From: Acidobacteriota bacterium
GTDB lineage: Bacteria > Acidobacteriota > Blastocatellia > Pyrinomonadales > Pyrinomonadaceae
Length of the DNA: 12,062 bases
Direction: 5' to 3'
Assembly (NCBI GenBank): GCA_020199975.1
Contig: JAIVJP010000051.1
Span: forward strand, 1-12,062
This document shows positions 1-6,082 of this stretch, piece by piece; the first letter of the stretch is position 1; every line of letters starts with the position of its first letter. The notes under the pieces were generated by a model. The model saw nothing but the letters and a program-made list of their open reading frames with translations. It was not told where the DNA came from and made no database searches. The translations under genes and the position numbers were made by a program.

Positions 1-655
1 GCAGACGACGATGCCTCTAAAAATTAACATCGGCGGAGTGATTCCGGTAATCTTTGCGTCCTCAGTGCTGTCTATGCCGCAGAGCCTTTTTGCGGCGTTT
101 CCCCCGGACCCAAACAATCCGAACACGGTGTGGGGCAAGATCTGGACTTTCTTCCAAACTTTCCACGCGAGCGACCCTTACTACGAACTGATCTTTCTCT
201 CGTTGATCATCTTCTTCACGTTCTTTTATGTATCGATTGTTTTCAATGTAGAAGAAGTGGCGGACAACCTCAGAAAACACGGCGGATTTATGCCAGGTAT
301 TCGTCCGGGTCGAGCAACCGCGGAATACTTGAACAGTATTCTGACGAGATTGACCATCGTCGGCGCGATCTATCTGGCGTTGGTCGCCTTTGTGCCTCAG
401 TTTATGCTGAGCGGATTCAAAGTAGCGCGGCTGCCTTTGATTGGCGCCGGGCTTGACTTATGGGTTAGCAGCACGCCGGGCCTCTCGTGGATTCCTACCG
501 GCATGGGTTATCAGTTTTACTTTGGCGGCACGTCGTTGCTGATTCTGGTCGGGGTGGCCATGGATACGGTTGCCCAGATTGAGGCTCAGTTGGTGATGCG
601 GAACTATGAAGGATTTCTCGGCGGTGGTGGACGTTTGCGCGGACGCAGGGCCTGA
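1..655 (+). CDS. secY: Protein translocase subunit SecY, C-terminal half (5' end outside window)
   Basis: SecY is the channel-forming subunit of the inner-membrane SecYEG translocon, which exports unfolded proteins and inserts membrane proteins. The frame is open from base 2, so 217 residues of the C-terminal half are visible. They hold four hydrophobic segments matching TM7-TM10 (about 35-105, 180-250, 340-415 and 515-600 nt). The long cytoplasmic loop between TM8 and TM9 carries the family signature ADNLRKHGGFMPGIRPG, a contact site for SecA and the ribosome. TM10 begins with the typical FYFGGTSLLI. The TM9-TM10 loop is about 25 residues longer than in E. coli (SGFKVARLPLIG onward), which I recall as common in Acidobacteria and related phyla. 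The protein ends normally with a glycine/arginine-rich tail. Its position before adk is the classic end of the spc operon. Confidence 0.97.
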   Translation, partial: QTTMPLKINIGGVIPVIFASSVLSMPQSLFAAFPPDPNNPNTVWGKIWTFFQTFHASDPYYELIFLSLIIFFTFFYVSIVFNVEEVADNLRKHGGFMPGIRPGRATAEYLNSILTRLTIVGAIYLALVAFVPQFMLSGFKVARLPLIGAGLDLWVSSTPGLSWIPTGMGYQFYFGGTSLLILVGVAMDTVAQIEAQLVMRNYEGFLGGGGRLRGRRA

Positions 656-659
656 AGCT

Positions 660-751
660 ATTTTCGAACCAGATTCAATTGCTGGGTTATCAACTAACAA
701 TCTGAGGTTAAGCGGCCAAATCGGAATTGGCAATCGGCGAATCGAAAATTC
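660..751. repeat. Intergenic heptad-like repeat with inverted ends (secY-adk spacer)
   Basis: The 99-bp secY-adk spacer has ATTTTCGA at 660-667 and its exact complement TCGAAAAT at 742-749. The right half contains loosely 7-bp-spaced copies of AATCGG/AATTGG (starting at about 719, 725, 732 and 740). It resembles the clearer heptad spacers elsewhere in this window but is more degenerate. No Shine-Dalgarno or convincing promoter is visible in the spacer. Confidence 0.5.
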
Positions 752-754
752 TTT

Positions 755-1447
755 ATGTGGAAAATCATAGTCCTGATAGGTGCGCCTGGTGCTGGAAAAG
801 GTACGCAGGCGCGCTTGCTTCAAGAGCATCTGAATCTTCCGCAGATTTCCACGGGCGATATGCTTCGGGCGAGGGCACAGGAGAAAGATGTTTTGGCCGA
901 GGAAATAAAGGCGGTCCAATCTTCGGGAAAACTTGCTTCTGATGATCTCGTGATGCGTGTGGTTGAAGAACGAACGACCATGGAAGATTCGGCGAACGGC
1001 TACGTGCTCGATGGGTTTCCTCGTACTATGGCGCAGGCAGAAATGCTTGAAAAACTGGCCACCGAGCAAGGCCTTGAGATCGTCGCCATCGTGGTTGACG
1101 TGCCTTTTGAACTGCTCGAAAAGCGGGCTACCGGGCGGCTGTCTTGTCCGGTATGCGGTGAGATTTATCACACCCAGTCGAAGCCGCCCAAGGACGATAA
1201 GAAGTGTGATTTGCATCCGTATACTGAACTGGTCCAGCGCGTGGATGATACTGCGGAGAAGGTCAAGATTCGCTTGGACACTTACAACGAACAAACCAAA
1301 CCACTGATTGACTACTACGGCAGCACCGGGCGATTACACCGGATAGACGGCACAAGGGACCGAGAAGCGATTCATAAAGAGATTGAGGGGATAATCCGGT
1401 CTAACGGGTTTGTAACTGGTCATCAGGGTTCGCTCCAGCACGCATGA
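755..1447 (+). CDS. adk: Adenylate kinase with zinc-type LID domain
   Basis: Cytoplasmic adenylate kinase interconverts ATP + AMP and 2 ADP. The 230-residue protein has the P-loop GAPGAGKGT at residues 9-17, the AMP-binding STGDMLR at 32-38 and DGFPR at 86-90. A long LID of the zinc-binding class spans about residues 128-166 and ends with QRVDD. The LID ligands appear to be C131, C134, C151 and H154. In the Bacillus-type enzymes I recall, the fourth position is Cys or Asp, so His there is a less usual set. A C-terminal extension of about 10 residues follows the last helix. The start is the ATG at 755, directly before the conserved first strand; no Shine-Dalgarno is visible. The stop overlaps the map start (ATGA at 1444-1447), suggesting translational coupling. 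secY-adk-map is standard synteny. Confidence 0.98.
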   Translation: MWKIIVLIGAPGAGKGTQARLLQEHLNLPQISTGDMLRARAQEKDVLAEEIKAVQSSGKLASDDLVMRVVEERTTMEDSANGYVLDGFPRTMAQAEMLEKLATEQGLEIVAIVVDVPFELLEKRATGRLSCPVCGEIYHTQSKPPKDDKKCDLHPYTELVQRVDDTAEKVKIRLDTYNEQTKPLIDYYGSTGRLHRIDGTRDREAIHKEIEGIIRSNGFVTGHQGSLQHA

Positions 1448-2232
1448 TTATTGGGAAGTCTAAGAAAGAAATCGAGAAGATGCGAGCGGCGGGCCAACTC
1501 GTGGGGTCAGTTCTGCGCGAGCTTCGAGGGATGGTGGTGCCGGGCATCACCACGATTGAAATTGACTGCGCGGCCGAGAAGATGATTAGGGATGCCGGGG
1601 CCCTGCCAACGTTCAAGGGATACCATGGTTTTCCTTTTTCTATTTGCGCCTCCGTTAATGAGCAAGTCGTACACGGTTTCCCTTCCAACTACAGGCTAAA
1701 AGAGGGGGACCTTTTCTCGATTGATTGCGGTGTGACCCTTGAAGGTTTTGTCGGCGACACGGCGACCACAGTGCCGGTCGGAACCGTTTATGAAGAGTGG
1801 GAAAAGCTAATTCAGGTCACGGAGAAGTGCCTGGAGCGCGCGATTGAACAATGCCGTCCCGGCAAGCACTTGGGTGACATCGGCTGGGCGGTACAGGAGC
1901 TCGCGGAAAGCCACGGCTATTCAGTGGTGCGGGATTATGTCGGTCATGGAATTGGGCGCCAGATGCATGAAGATCCCCAGATACCTAATTATGGGAAGCC
2001 TGGACAGGGGCCGAAGATCAAAGCTGGCTACGTTTTCGCGGTCGAACCGATGGTTAACATGGGCAGCCACCACACTAAGGTCTTGTCGGATGGTTGGACA
2101 GTTGTGACGCTAGATGGTCAGCCAAGCGCCCATTCCGAGCACACGATAGCCATAACGGAAGATGGGCCGGAAGTGCTCACCCGAGTCGCCCCGGTTGTGC
2201 AGCGACAGGCAGTAGTAATGACCTGTAACTGA
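1444..2232 (+). CDS. map: Methionine aminopeptidase, type I
   Basis: This enzyme removes the initiator methionine from nascent proteins after deformylation and is a cytoplasmic dimetal peptidase. The 262-residue length is normal for type I (E. coli about 264). The expected residues are all present: substrate-binding H77 (VVHGFPS), metal ligands D94 (FSIDCGV), D105 (GFVGDTA), H168 (VGHGIG), E201 (FAVEPM) and E232 (HSEHTIAI), plus the second active-site histidine H175. The type II insert and an N-terminal SH3/zinc-finger extension are both absent. The ATG start overlaps the adk stop by 4 bp. About 15 residues beyond the last conserved strand form a short tail without recognised motifs. Confidence 0.98.
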   Translation: MIIGKSKKEIEKMRAAGQLVGSVLRELRGMVVPGITTIEIDCAAEKMIRDAGALPTFKGYHGFPFSICASVNEQVVHGFPSNYRLKEGDLFSIDCGVTLEGFVGDTATTVPVGTVYEEWEKLIQVTEKCLERAIEQCRPGKHLGDIGWAVQELAESHGYSVVRDYVGHGIGRQMHEDPQIPNYGKPGQGPKIKAGYVFAVEPMVNMGSHHTKVLSDGWTVVTLDGQPSAHSEHTIAITEDGPEVLTRVAPVVQRQAVVMTCN

Positions 2233-2247
2233 TAGTCGGCAGGCGGC

Positions 2248-2276
2248 TTGGCAAAGCAGTACTCCCGTGTTAGTAT
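2248..2276 (+). promoter_or_regulatory. Candidate sigma70 promoter for infA-rpmJ-rpsM
   Basis: TTGGCA at 2248-2253 (5 of 6 matches to the -35 consensus), a 17-bp spacer, and TAGTAT at 2271-2276 (4 of 6), preceded by TGT at 2268-2270, which makes an extended -10. Transcription would begin near 2283, leaving about 35 nt before infA. This would give the initiation-factor and alpha-cluster genes their own promoter in addition to read-through from secY-adk-map. It is a sequence match only. Confidence 0.5.
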
Positions 2277-2318
2277 TTGCAGTTTGCCACTACACCCATA
2301 ACTCCAGTCTGAGAGGAT

Positions 2319-2540
2319 ATGGCAAAGGAAGAGGCGATAGAAGTCATGGCGAAGGTGCTGGAGACTTTGCCAAATGCGATGTTTAGGGTTGAGTTGGAAG
2401 AGAGTCAGCACCAGGTGCTTGCCCACATCTCCGGAAAGATGCGCAAGCATTTTATTCGGATTCTTCCTGGCGATCGGGTACTGGTAGAACTGTCACCCTA
2501 CGATCTCAATAGAGGACGAATAACTTACCGGTATAAATAG
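2319..2540 (+). CDS. infA: Translation initiation factor IF-1
   Basis: IF-1 binds the 30S A site and works with IF-2 and IF-3 in start-codon selection. The 73-residue protein is a single S1-like OB fold of full family length (about 72). The conserved core NAMFRVELE, then HISGKMRKHFIRILPGDRVLVELSPYDL, then GRITYRYK at the C terminus is intact. The AGAGG before the ATG lies only about 2-3 nt from the start, an unusually tight Shine-Dalgarno. The gene sits between map and rpmJ, as in many bacteria, and a candidate promoter precedes it. Confidence 0.98.
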   Translation: MAKEEAIEVMAKVLETLPNAMFRVELEESQHQVLAHISGKMRKHFIRILPGDRVLVELSPYDLNRGRITYRYK

Positions 2541-2576
2541 AACTTCATGCTGGGAAGATTCGAGGGGCTGTTTAAA

Positions 2577-2690
2577 ATGAAAGTGCGTGCTTCGGTCAAG
2601 AAGATGTGCGACAAGTGCAAGGTTATCCACCGTAAAGGTGTGGTGCGGGTGATCTGCGTCAACCCGAAACATAAGCAACGACAGGGATAG
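2577..2690 (+). CDS. rpmJ: Ribosomal protein L36 (bL36), zinc-ribbon form
   Basis: This 37-residue protein of the large ribosomal subunit begins MKVRASVKKMCDKCK and ends NPKHKQRQG. Zinc ligands C11, C14, C27 and H32 are all present, so this is the zinc-binding (C+) form. A good Shine-Dalgarno GAGGGG at 2562-2567 lies 9 nt before the ATG at 2577. The infA-rpmJ-rpsM order is typical. The gene is easy to miss because of its small size. Confidence 0.97.
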   Translation: MKVRASVKKMCDKCKVIHRKGVVRVICVNPKHKQRQG

Positions 2691-2694
2691 TTTC

Positions 2695-2714
2695 GATTCC
2701 GATTTTCGATTTAC
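2695..2714. repeat. Short GATT heptad-like repeat in the rpmJ-rpsM spacer
   Basis: GATT recurs at 2695, 2701 and 2708 (spacing 6 and 7), with a looser GATT-rich segment further on before rpsM. It is the weakest member of the heptad family, and I see no clear complementary right arm here. Confidence 0.4.
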
Positions 2715-2766
2715 TTGGTGAGACAAGCCGTCGATTTGATCGGAGATTTTTGGAGAACAGATTGTC

Positions 2767-3150
2767 ATGGCACGTGTAGCTGGTGTTGATCTTCCTCCTA
2801 ACAAGCGGTCCGAGATCGGGCTGACTTATATCTACGGTATTGGCCGCCCGCGGGCAAACTCCATTCTCAAAGAGGCTGGAGTGAATCTTGACACTCGAGT
2901 CAGGGACTTGAGTGAAGACCAGCTGAGCCGGATCCGTGCCATTTTGGAAGCGCAGGGAGAGATTGAGGGCGACTTGCGCAAGCGCGTGCAGATGGACATC
3001 AAACGGTTGATGGACATCGGTTGCTACCGCGGTCTGCGCCATCGCCGTGCTCTACCGGTTCGCGGGCAACGCACACACACAAACGCTCGCACCCGAAAAG
3101 GCCCGCGGCGTGCGACGATCGCGAAGAAGAAGGCACCCGGAAAGAAATAG
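2767..3150 (+). CDS. rpsM: Ribosomal protein S13 (uS13)
   Basis: S13 sits in the 30S head and contacts the P-site tRNA and the inter-subunit bridge to L5. The 127-residue protein has the expected N-terminal MARVAGVDLPPNKR, the helix-turn-helix region LTYIYGIGRPRANSIL (about residues 19-34) and the diagnostic IGCYRGLRHRRALPVRGQRT (about 84-103). It ends in a basic tail NARTRKGPRR followed by a lysine-rich extension. A Shine-Dalgarno GGAGA at 2752-2756 lies 10 nt upstream. Full length and intact. Confidence 0.98.
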   Translation: MARVAGVDLPPNKRSEIGLTYIYGIGRPRANSILKEAGVNLDTRVRDLSEDQLSRIRAILEAQGEIEGDLRKRVQMDIKRLMDIGCYRGLRHRRALPVRGQRTHTNARTRKGPRRATIAKKKAPGKK

Positions 3151-3153
3151 CAT

Positions 3154-3225
3154 TTGCGATTTTTAATTGCTGCGACCAACTTAAATCAAATCTAAAGTCA
3201 AAAATCTAAAATCAAAAATCAGAAT
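3154..3225. repeat. Heptad tandem repeat between rpsM and rpsK
   Basis: In the right half, the dinucleotide TC recurs at 3191, 3198, 3205, 3212 and 3219, an exact 7-bp period of units such as AAAATCT and AAAATCA. A short opposing arm (GCGATTTTTAATT, from about 3156) follows the rpsM stop, so the two halves are partly complementary. The repeat runs up to the rpsK ATG at 3226, with no Shine-Dalgarno visible in the spacer. Confidence 0.8.
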
Positions 3226-3624
3226 ATGGCAAAAGCAGGCGGAAAAAAGAAAGTCTTTCGTAAGAAAGAAAAGAAGAATGTACCGGTTGGTATTGCGCAC
3301 GTTGCGGCATCGTTTAATAACACGATGATTTCGATTACCGATTTGGAAGGTAAACTGATCGCGCAGTCTTCGGCGGGTGCGCGCGGTTTTCGCGGTTCGC
3401 GCAAGGGGACTCCCTTTGCGGCTCAGCAGGCAGCGTATGAGGCTGCCAAGAAAGCGCACGAAGCTGGGATGCAACAGTGCGAGGTTCGGGTCAAGGGACC
3501 CGGCGGTGGTCGGGAGTCGGCGATTCGGGCCATTGCGAATGCCGGCATCAGAGTGATTACGATCAGAGACTCAACGCCCATTCCGCATAATGGGTGCCGT
3601 CCGCCGAAGCGGCGCAGAGTTTAA
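3226..3624 (+). CDS. rpsK: Ribosomal protein S11 (uS11)
   Basis: S11 forms part of the 30S platform near the E site and the mRNA exit. The 132-residue protein begins with a lysine-rich tail (MAKAGGKKKVFRKKEKK). The conserved body follows: GIAHVAASFNNTMISITD (about 22-39), SSAGARGFRGSRKGTPFAAQ (about 49-68) and VKGPGGGRESAIRA (about 88-101). The C terminus is the family-typical HNGCRPPKRRRV. Full length. The start codon abuts an A-rich heptad repeat rather than a Shine-Dalgarno. Confidence 0.98.
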   Translation: MAKAGGKKKVFRKKEKKNVPVGIAHVAASFNNTMISITDLEGKLIAQSSAGARGFRGSRKGTPFAAQQAAYEAAKKAHEAGMQQCEVRVKGPGGGRESAIRAIANAGIRVITIRDSTPIPHNGCRPPKRRRV

Positions 3625-3626
3625 AA

Positions 3627-3720
3627 GATTTTGATTTGCGATTTTTGATTTTCGATTTAGGAACCCGAGGATACTGTTCGATGGTTCTTCGAAAATCAAA
3701 AAAGCAAAAGTCTAAAATCT
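3627..3720. repeat. Convergent heptad repeat able to form a long AU-rich hairpin (rpsK-rpsD)
   Basis: In the left arm, GATT recurs at 3627, 3633, 3640, 3647 and 3654 (spacing 6, 7, 7, 7). In the right arm, TC recurs at 3689, 3696, 3711 and 3718 (steps of 7 or near multiples). The arms are complementary: TTTTTGATTTTCGA at 3642-3655 pairs perfectly with TCGAAAATCAAAAA at 3689-3702. A further GAACC/GGTTC pairing (3661-3665 and 3683-3687) lies nearer the loop. It lies inside the ribosomal protein cluster, so a simple terminator role is unlikely. Confidence 0.85.
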
Positions 3721-3792
3721 AGAATTGATTAACCTAAAGGACGAAGGGCCAGCGCTGGAGCGCAGCCTGTAAACTTTTCCGTCTTAAAGACC

Positions 3793-3797
3793 GGAGG
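3793..3797 (+). promoter_or_regulatory. Shine-Dalgarno that fixes the TTG start of rpsD
   Basis: A consensus GGAGG lies 9 nt before the TTG at 3807. The next codons read ARYRDAVCRLC, the conserved S4 N terminus, and there is no in-frame ATG at this point. The ribosome binding site therefore supports TTG as the true start. Confidence 0.85.
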
Positions 3798-3806
3798 CGA
3801 AAACAG

Positions 3807-4445
3807 TTGGCTAGGTATAGAGATGCGGTGTGCCGTTTGTGCCGCCGCGAAGGTGCAAAGCTTTTTCTTAAGGGTGATCGATGCTACAAGCCCTCTTGTC
3901 CGATTGAAAAGCGTGGCACGCAGCCACCCGGACAACACGGCAACTCAAACCGTCGTGGCAAGGCGTTGGTTGGTTACGGGCAGCAGTTGCGCGAAAAGCA
4001 GAAGGTCAAGCGCATTTATTTCATCCTCGAAGGACAATTCCGAAACTATTTTGAGCGCGCAGCTCGCATGAAGGGGATCACAGGTGAGAACCTGTTGTTC
4101 CTGCTCGAGCGGCGTCTGGATAACGCAGTTTACCGCTCCGGTTTTTCAACCTCTCGTCGGCAGGCGCGCCAGTTGGTGAACCACGGACATATCCTGGTCA
4201 ATGGGCGTAAGGTGGATATTCCTTCCTACAAGGTGCGAGCCGGCGAATCGATCAGCGTCAAAGAGGCGAGTCGCAAAAACCCTCATATTGAAGGTGCCTG
4301 GCAGACGGCTGCGGGGCGCGGACGTCCGTCATGGATATCCCAGGAAGGGGCTGATATGACGGTGCGTATCAGCGGACTACCCGCGCGCGAAGATATCGAT
4401 CGCTCGATAAACGAGCAGCTTATAGTTGAACTATATAGCAAGTAA
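3807..4445 (+). CDS. rpsD: Ribosomal protein S4 (uS4), zinc-binding form, TTG start
   Basis: S4 is a primary 16S rRNA-binding protein that nucleates 30S assembly; in many bacteria it also regulates its own operon. The 212-residue protein has the N-terminal zinc site C9, C12, C26, C31 (CRLC and CYKPSC), as in Thermus S4. PPGQHG is at about 40-45 and the S4 RNA-binding domain at about 102-152 (RLDNAVYRSGFSTSRRQARQ, then VNGRKVDIPSYKV). The C-terminal motif is REDIDRSINEQLIVELYSK. Start TTG at 3807 with a strong Shine-Dalgarno. The gene is intact up to its double stop (TAATAG), although the region immediately downstream is abnormal (see rpoA). I did not find a convincing S4-binding leader pseudoknot. 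Confidence 0.98.
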   Translation: MARYRDAVCRLCRREGAKLFLKGDRCYKPSCPIEKRGTQPPGQHGNSNRRGKALVGYGQQLREKQKVKRIYFILEGQFRNYFERAARMKGITGENLLFLLERRLDNAVYRSGFSTSRRQARQLVNHGHILVNGRKVDIPSYKVRAGESISVKEASRKNPHIEGAWQTAAGRGRPSWISQEGADMTVRISGLPAREDIDRSINEQLIVELYSK

Positions 4446-4504
4446 TAGAGAGACCCGTAGATGCGGCGGTTCGGTAGCAGCAGTCGCGGGCCAAACGCAT
4501 TTTT
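4446..4504 (+). other. Apparent remnant of the rpoA 5' end (lesion site)
   Basis: Only 59 nt separate the rpsD stop from the first conserved RpoA codons, too little for the missing N terminus. An ATG at 4461 preceded by a GAGAG purine run opens a short frame reading RRFGSSSRGPNAFF before a stop. This weakly resembles the expected RGFG(S/T)TLGNALRR that normally precedes LSSIEG. The frame is joined to the main rpoA frame by a run of seven T at 4500-4506, and a -1 shift there would fuse them. I read this as leftover sequence from a deletion or a bad consensus, not a functional leader. Confidence 0.45.
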
Positions 4505-5401
4505 TTGAGCTCAATTGAAGGCGCGGCCGTCACGGCCATTAAGATCGAAGGCGTCGAGCACGAGTTTTCTTCCATCAAGGGAGTTGTTGAAGACGCAACA
4601 GACGTAATACTGAATTTGAAGCAGGTGCCTTTTAAGTTACACGGGAACGAGGCTAAGACCCTGCGCATTTCCAAGGAGTCGGCGGGCCAAGTCACGGCGG
4701 CGGATATCGAGGCGGACGCAGATGTGGAAATACTCGACGAGAGTGTGCACATTGCGACGGTCAGCGAAGGCGGCTCTTTGAGAGTAGAAATGAGATTAAA
4801 GCGGGGACGTGGCTACATCTCGGCTGATCGAAACTTCGACGAAGATCTTTCGCTCGGGTACATTCCGATTGATTCGGTCCACACGCCGGTTAAAAAGGTT
4901 AACTACACCGTGGAAGCGGCGCGCCTGGGCCAGAACACTGAGTTCGATAAGCTGACAATCGAGGTCTGGACAGACGGCTCAGTTAAGCCCGAAGACTCCA
5001 TCGGACTGGCGGCCAAGTTGATCAAGGACCACATGTCCATCTTCATCAACTTCGAAGAAGACACTGACGACTTCGCATATTCAAAAATGGAGCGTCCTCC
5101 ATTGCCGCGTAACGACCAGTTGGATCGCTCAGTTGAGGAGCTGGAGTTGTCAGTTCGCTCTTACAACTGTCTGAAAAACGCCGATATTCGGACCATCCGC
5201 GACCTGGTGCAGCGATCGGAGCGGGAGATGCTCGCCACCAAGAACTTTGGCAAGAAGTCACTTAATGAAATCAAGGAGATTTTGAACGGAATGGGCCTGG
5301 ATTTCGGCATGGAGTTTGACGAGCAGGGCAATCCCATTCCGGGCTCGGGTGGGCGCGATGGCGCGGAAGCCGCCGACTTTGAAGCGGACGATGAGCAATA
5401 A
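4505..5401 (+). CDS. rpoA: RNA polymerase subunit alpha, lacking the conserved N terminus
   Basis: Alpha dimerises to start RNA polymerase assembly, and its C-terminal domain contacts promoter UP elements and activators. The visible frame gives 298 residues against roughly 330-350 expected. It starts directly at LSSIEGAAVTAIKIEGVEHEF, which in E. coli corresponds to about residue 48. Beyond that it is intact: the alpha-NTD through about residue 182 (VGYIPIDSVH-type region at 118-126, KLIKDHMSIF at 171-180), a linker, then the alpha-CTD at about 211-268 (ELSVRSYNCLKNADI, NFGKKSLNEIKEIL). An acidic glycine-rich tail follows. The TTG at 4505 is only the first possible in-frame start, has no Shine-Dalgarno, and cannot be the natural one. 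The missing part carries helix H1 (RGFGxTLGNALRR), needed for dimerisation and for beta binding. The coordinates are the open frame, not a proven protein. Confidence 0.85.
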   Translation: MSSIEGAAVTAIKIEGVEHEFSSIKGVVEDATDVILNLKQVPFKLHGNEAKTLRISKESAGQVTAADIEADADVEILDESVHIATVSEGGSLRVEMRLKRGRGYISADRNFDEDLSLGYIPIDSVHTPVKKVNYTVEAARLGQNTEFDKLTIEVWTDGSVKPEDSIGLAAKLIKDHMSIFINFEEDTDDFAYSKMERPPLPRNDQLDRSVEELELSVRSYNCLKNADIRTIRDLVQRSEREMLATKNFGKKSLNEIKEILNGMGLDFGMEFDEQGNPIPGSGGRDGAEAADFEADDEQ

Positions 5402-5936
5402 TAGACGGGCCATAACTCTATCTTGTCGAGCGCGCAGCCTGGAAGGTGCTCAGGCGGTTCACTTGCGCCGTCAAGCAGCTGGCTTTTTCCACGCCGGGAA
5501 CATGCAGCAAGCCGCGCTGACGGGAAAACGCGGACAGCTTCGTCTGCCGCGCACGGCGGGAGTAGCGGCGATCAAGCGGTTGTTCGATGAGCTTGGCGAG
5601 CGCTACAAGGACAGAGCAGGCGGCTACACCAGGATCCTAAAGCTGGGCACACGTGAGGGTGATAATGCTGAACTCGCAATAATCGAGCTGGTTGATAATC
5701 CCCGTGAACTCGAAGCTCTGGAAAATGCAAGGAAGCGAGCTAAGCACACACCATCAAAGAAGAAGAAATCGGGTGACGCAAAAGTAGCCAAAGCGTCTGG
5801 CCAGGCCAAGGTTGCTGAAGAGGCAGACAGTCCAGCGGCCAACCAAACGGTTGAAGCCGCAGGGAGCCAAGCTTCTGACAGCGCCGAGGAAGTTGAAAAA
5901 CCTGAATCGCAAACAGCCGAGGACGAAGCGAAGTAA
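5391..5936 (+). CDS. rplQ: Ribosomal protein L17 (bL17), N-terminal half not recognisable, long acidic/basic tail
   Basis: L17 is a 50S protein near the peptide exit tunnel. From about 5568 the frame matches the family well: AIKRLFDELGERYKDRAGGYTRILKL, then GDNAELAIIELVD. The N-terminal half, normally about 78 residues starting MRHR/MRHN, is not recognisable in any single frame. Fragments reminiscent of it (His-Asn at 5411-5416, a KVLRR-like stretch around 5447, Asn-Met near 5500, GKRGQL near 5525) are scattered over frames in too little space. The start is therefore uncertain; the ATG at 5391, overlapping the rpoA end, is the nearest plausible one and gives 181 residues. The C terminus has a roughly 60-residue tail, first lysine-rich and then Glu/Ala/Ser-rich, beyond the L17 fold. 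The position after rpoA supports the assignment. Confidence 0.85.
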   Translation: MSNNRRAITLSCRARSLEGAQAVHLRRQAAGFFHAGNMQQAALTGKRGQLRLPRTAGVAAIKRLFDELGERYKDRAGGYTRILKLGTREGDNAELAIIELVDNPRELEALENARKRAKHTPSKKKKSGDAKVAKASGQAKVAEEADSPAANQTVEAAGSQASDSAEEVEKPESQTAEDEAK

Positions 5937-5991
5937 AGAAGTGTTTGACTTCGAGCGGCCCGCGCCGCTGGAACAGCTGGGTTGGCAATGA

Positions 5992-6045
5992 AGCCCCAAT
6001 CGATCATCGGGTTACACAAAACCGAGTCTTTTGGGGCTCGTCACT
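5992..6045 (+). terminator. Possible terminator after rplQ
   Basis: AGCCCCAA at 5992-5999 is the exact complement of TTGGGGCT at 6031-6038, with a 31-nt loop that could itself pair partly (CGGGTT with AACCG). A TTTT follows at 6044-6047 after a CGTCAC gap. It is well placed to end the ribosomal/rpoA transcript before accB, but the loop is large and the T-run short and displaced. Confidence 0.4.
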
Positions 6046-6082
6046 TTTGTAAGAATTTGATACCGCCGTCGCGGAACAACTA

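Noticed and set aside
458..1294. Long open frame on the minus strand opposite secY and adk
   Set aside because: It is antisense to two clearly recognisable genes, has no family resemblance, and its composition follows from the codon use of the + strand genes.
3627..3720. CRISPR array or insertion-sequence end
   Set aside because: Units are 7 bp with no spacers, and there is no transposase or cas gene; it fits a short tandem repeat.
4461..4508. Leader peptide or programmed frameshift controlling rpoA
   Set aside because: The resemblance to RpoA residues and the missing N terminus make a damaged gene start a better explanation; no frameshift stimulator structure is evident.
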